Source: Ekhidna sp.
Lineage (GTDB): Bacteria > Bacteroidota > Bacteroidia > Cytophagales > Cyclobacteriaceae
Length of the DNA stretch: 8,812 nucleotides
Direction of reading: 5' to 3'
Assembly: GCA_013214445.1 (NCBI GenBank)
Contig: JABSPG010000142.1
Coordinates: 1-8,812 of the forward strand
Below are positions 7,128-8,812 of the stretch, piece by piece; the stretch's first letter is position 1, and every line of letters begins with the position of its first letter. The notes beneath the pieces are model-generated. The model was not told where the DNA came from. It did no database searches and worked only from the letters and a program-made list of their open reading frames with translations. The position numbers and the translations under genes were made by a program.

Positions 7128-8576
7128 CTACCCACCTTTTTCTAAGTCCGGCAAAATAAATGAATCCAAAGGGCTTGGTTGCTTCATTAGTGCTTCAATT
7201 TCGTCACTATGCCGAGGAGCCAGATCAGACAATAATTCACTTCCTTCCTTTGTGATCAAAATGCAATCTTCAATTCTTACCGCGATTCCCCACCACTTTT
7301 TGTCGCAATTAGCTCCTTCTGGTATATAAATCCCAGGTTCAATGGTGATGACCATTCCAGGCTCCAGTTTATCATAATTCCCTTTGTCATGGACATCCAA
7401 TCCAATATGGTGACCTAATCCATGAGGAAAGAACAAATGCCTATCATCAGGGCTCTCGATAATACCAAGCTCTACAAGGCCATCATTTATTATCTTTCTA
7501 GCTATCGCCCTATCCAAATCTCGTTGAATGTTCACTCCCGGCTTAGCTGCGTTGATAGCTGCATCCTGCGCTTTGTAGACTAGATCATAAATCGCTCTTT
7601 CTTCGTCAGAAAAGACGCCATCTACAGGAATAGTGCGGGTAACATCAGCTGTATAACCATGGTATTCTGCACCAAGATCCATCAATATCATCTTGTCACT
7701 ACTAATCTCAGGCTTATAGTTTTCAATATAGTGAAGTATGCATCCATTGTTGCCTTCTCCCACAATGGAAGGGTATCCCTCATATTCTGCCTGGTATTTT
7801 TTGAAAACAAACTCATGGATTCCTTGAACTTCTCTCTCACTCATGCCTGGCTTCATAGCTTTCATCACCTCTGCCTGGCCTATGCACTAAATATCTATTG
7901 CTCTCCTTAGAAGATTAAGTTCATCTTCAGTCTTGATTCCACGTAGATCCTTCATAATCTGATCTAGGCTCTCCATATCAAGGTTGTTAGCAGAAGACTC
8001 AATGGTGATATCTCCATCAGAAGGGTAACCGGCCTTTCTTTTGAATGAAGAAATCAAATCAAAAAGATCACCCCCCTGTGGCGTATCTCTTACATCGTTG
8101 AAGAAATCGTAAAACAGCACCTTATCAAAATCAGTAAAATCAATGTTGTAGTCCTCAAACGCTGTATTGTTGAAGACTTCATTAAATGCCAATTTCTCCT
8201 TTACTCCAGATATTCCTAACCTTCTACCTGTCCACATTTCGGCAATTGCGTCTCTAGGCTGAATGAAAATTATTTCATTGTAGCTCCCTTCACTACTCTT
8301 CTGTTTATCCTTAAAAATTAGCAGAACACCATGCGGCTCTCTATACCCAGTCAAATAGTAAAAGTTAGGATCCTGATGATAGATAAAATCTACATCGTTT
8401 GCTCGGTTTCTAATAGGGTTAGAAAAGAATACAGCAACCGAATTTTTAGGCATTTTCTTTCTAACCAGATCCCGCCTTTCTTGGTGGAATTCCTTCGGCA
8501 AGAAATCACCAGGCTCGTGTTGACCTAGTAATGTAAAAAATATAAAAAAGCCAAATATCGAAAGCGTACTCCTCAT
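7128..8576 (-). pseudogene. Exported Xaa-Pro aminopeptidase (M24B), interrupted by one in-frame TAG
   Basis: The whole frame is 482 sense-or-stop codons long, typical for AmpP-type enzymes, which remove N-terminal residues that precede proline. The first 229 codons carry a signal peptide (MRSTLSIFGFFIFFTLLGQ) and an AMP_N/creatinase_N domain (about 26-160, with RNRANDVDFIYHQDPNFYYL). Codon 230 is TAG (7887-7889). The frame then continues as CIGQAEVMKAMKPGMSE and a full pita-bread catalytic domain. Counting through the stop, the metal ligands are Asp300 (LMDLG), Asp311 (ADVTRT), His389 (HGLGHH), Glu413 (TIEPG) and Glu436 (VRIED); the supporting histidines of HGLGH and DVHD are also present. 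The domain is therefore intact and under no visible decay. Unlike E. coli AmpP this one appears exported to the periplasm. Alternatives are a sequencing error, a very recent nonsense mutation, suppression, or two separately translated halves. The gene lies between rpmB and rpmG with its own promoter core. Confidence 0.92.
7887..7889 (-). other. In-frame amber codon within the aminopeptidase gene
   Basis: On the minus strand the codons read ATA GAT ATT TAG TGC ATA GGC CAG. The flanks match the conserved join between the N-terminal and catalytic domains (RRAIDI-x-C-x-x-Q-x-EVMKAMKPGM), where I recall serine at the stop position. A single C-to-A change from a TCG serine codon would create it. 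A GTG-ATG pair at 7868-7863 lies 18 nt beyond the stop and could allow restart of the catalytic half. Confidence 0.9.
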
Positions 8577-8596
8577 AATCCTATCAATTTCAGACT

Positions 8597-8604
8597 CAAA
8601 TATA
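8597..8604 (-). promoter_or_regulatory. Putative Bacteroidota -7 promoter core (TATATTTG) for the aminopeptidase gene
   Basis: The minus strand reads TATATTTG, a perfect TAnnTTTG match, ending 20 nt before the aminopeptidase ATG at 8576. A TTG at the expected -33 distance is not obvious. The element lies between the rpmB terminator and the gene, so the aminopeptidase is probably its own transcription unit with a very short leader. Confidence 0.5.
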
Positions 8605-8668
8605 TGTGTAGTAGCACTAGTAGGATTTAGAACGGGTCAAGTTCATCTACCATGAAACTCTAGCGCAT

Positions 8669-8698
8669 AAAAAAACCCCAGCTGCTGGGCCAGGGTTT
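8669..8698 (-). terminator. rpmB: Intrinsic terminator downstream of rpmB
   Basis: Read on the minus strand, AAACCC (8698-8693) pairs with GGGTTT (8678-8673), with an alternative inner stem CCCAG-CAG-CTGGG, followed by a T tract of seven (8675-8669). It begins 22 nt after the rpmB stop codon. On the plus strand no comparable T tract follows, so it acts for rpmB. Confidence 0.86.
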
Positions 8699-8720
8699 AG
8701 ATTCTTTTAAGTTAGGCTGA

Positions 8721-8812
8721 TCATTTGATCACCATGCCGTTTGCTCTAGCTTTTTTAAGAACAGCAGTAATGCCGTTTTTGTTAATTGTCCTTAGAGCAG
8801 AAGTTGAAACCT
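8721..8812 (-). CDS. rpmB: 50S ribosomal protein L28, C-terminal end only
   Basis: The last 29 codons of a minus-strand gene run off the right edge. The residues VSTSALRTINKNGITAVLKK, then ARANGMVIK and TGA, match the C-terminus of bL28 as found in Bacteroidota (the STxALRTINKxGI block is the family signature). bL28 is a large-subunit protein. The frame has two extra bases at the edge. In this phylum rpmB usually lies immediately before rpmG; here a terminator and the aminopeptidase gene separate them. Confidence 0.93.
   Translation of the reverse strand, partial: VSTSALRTINKNGITAVLKKARANGMVIK

Noticed and set aside
7887..7889. TAG recoded as an amino acid (alternative code or pyrrolysine)
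   Set aside because: TAG terminates lspA, DUF1835, SIMPL, the hydrolase-OsmC fusion and the aminopeptidase itself at family-typical ends, and no recoding element or related gene is visible here.
7881..7910. Frameshift as the cause of the split aminopeptidase
   Set aside because: Both halves are in the same reading frame and the residues on each side of TAG join without gap or insertion, so it is a substitution-type stop, not an indel.

Overview
The window reads as chromosomal DNA of a Bacteroidota bacterium, probably of the Cytophagales type. The class is inferred from gene content: a DUF4295 gene directly after rpmG, which is specific to Bacteroidota; AT-rich intergenic DNA with TAnnTTTG promoter cores; almost no Shine-Dalgarno sequences; and protein families common in this phylum (TPR histidine kinase, DUF6134, DUF1835, alpha/beta hydrolase-OsmC fusion). 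Rank below phylum is a guess. No mobile element, phage, CRISPR array, tRNA or rRNA was seen.

Layout. On the plus strand the left edge holds the 3' end of lspA (signal peptidase II), followed after 1 nt by a DUF1835 protein that probably starts at a TTG. Converging on it from the minus strand are an exported SIMPL-domain protein and, upstream of that, an alpha/beta hydrolase-OsmC fusion. The fusion is divergent from a plus-strand exported DUF6134 protein. That gene ends 3 nt from the end of a long minus-strand block that fills the rest of the window.

The minus-strand block, in transcription order (right to left), is: rpmB (L28, only its 3' end in the window), a strong terminator, an exported Xaa-Pro aminopeptidase, a promoter, rpmG (L33), a DUF4295 ribosome-associated protein, a second strong terminator, ftsY (signal recognition particle receptor), and a TPR-containing membrane histidine kinase that starts 16 nt after ftsY. 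The core is the ribosomal protein-ftsY neighbourhood usual in this phylum. Two things depart from it: the aminopeptidase gene sits between rpmB and rpmG, and a sensor kinase follows ftsY.

The most notable observation is that the aminopeptidase reading frame is interrupted by a single in-frame TAG at 7887-7889. The frame is otherwise open on both sides, and all five metal ligands are intact. TAG is the normal terminator of five genes in this window, so a recoded genetic code does not explain it. The gene is either a very recent pseudogene, carries a base error in the sequence, or is expressed as two halves or by stop-codon suppression. I did not find a convincing new multi-gene system. The other points are moderate: two terminators that cut the ribosomal protein-ftsY cluster into separate units, and a few uncharacterised families in describable contexts.
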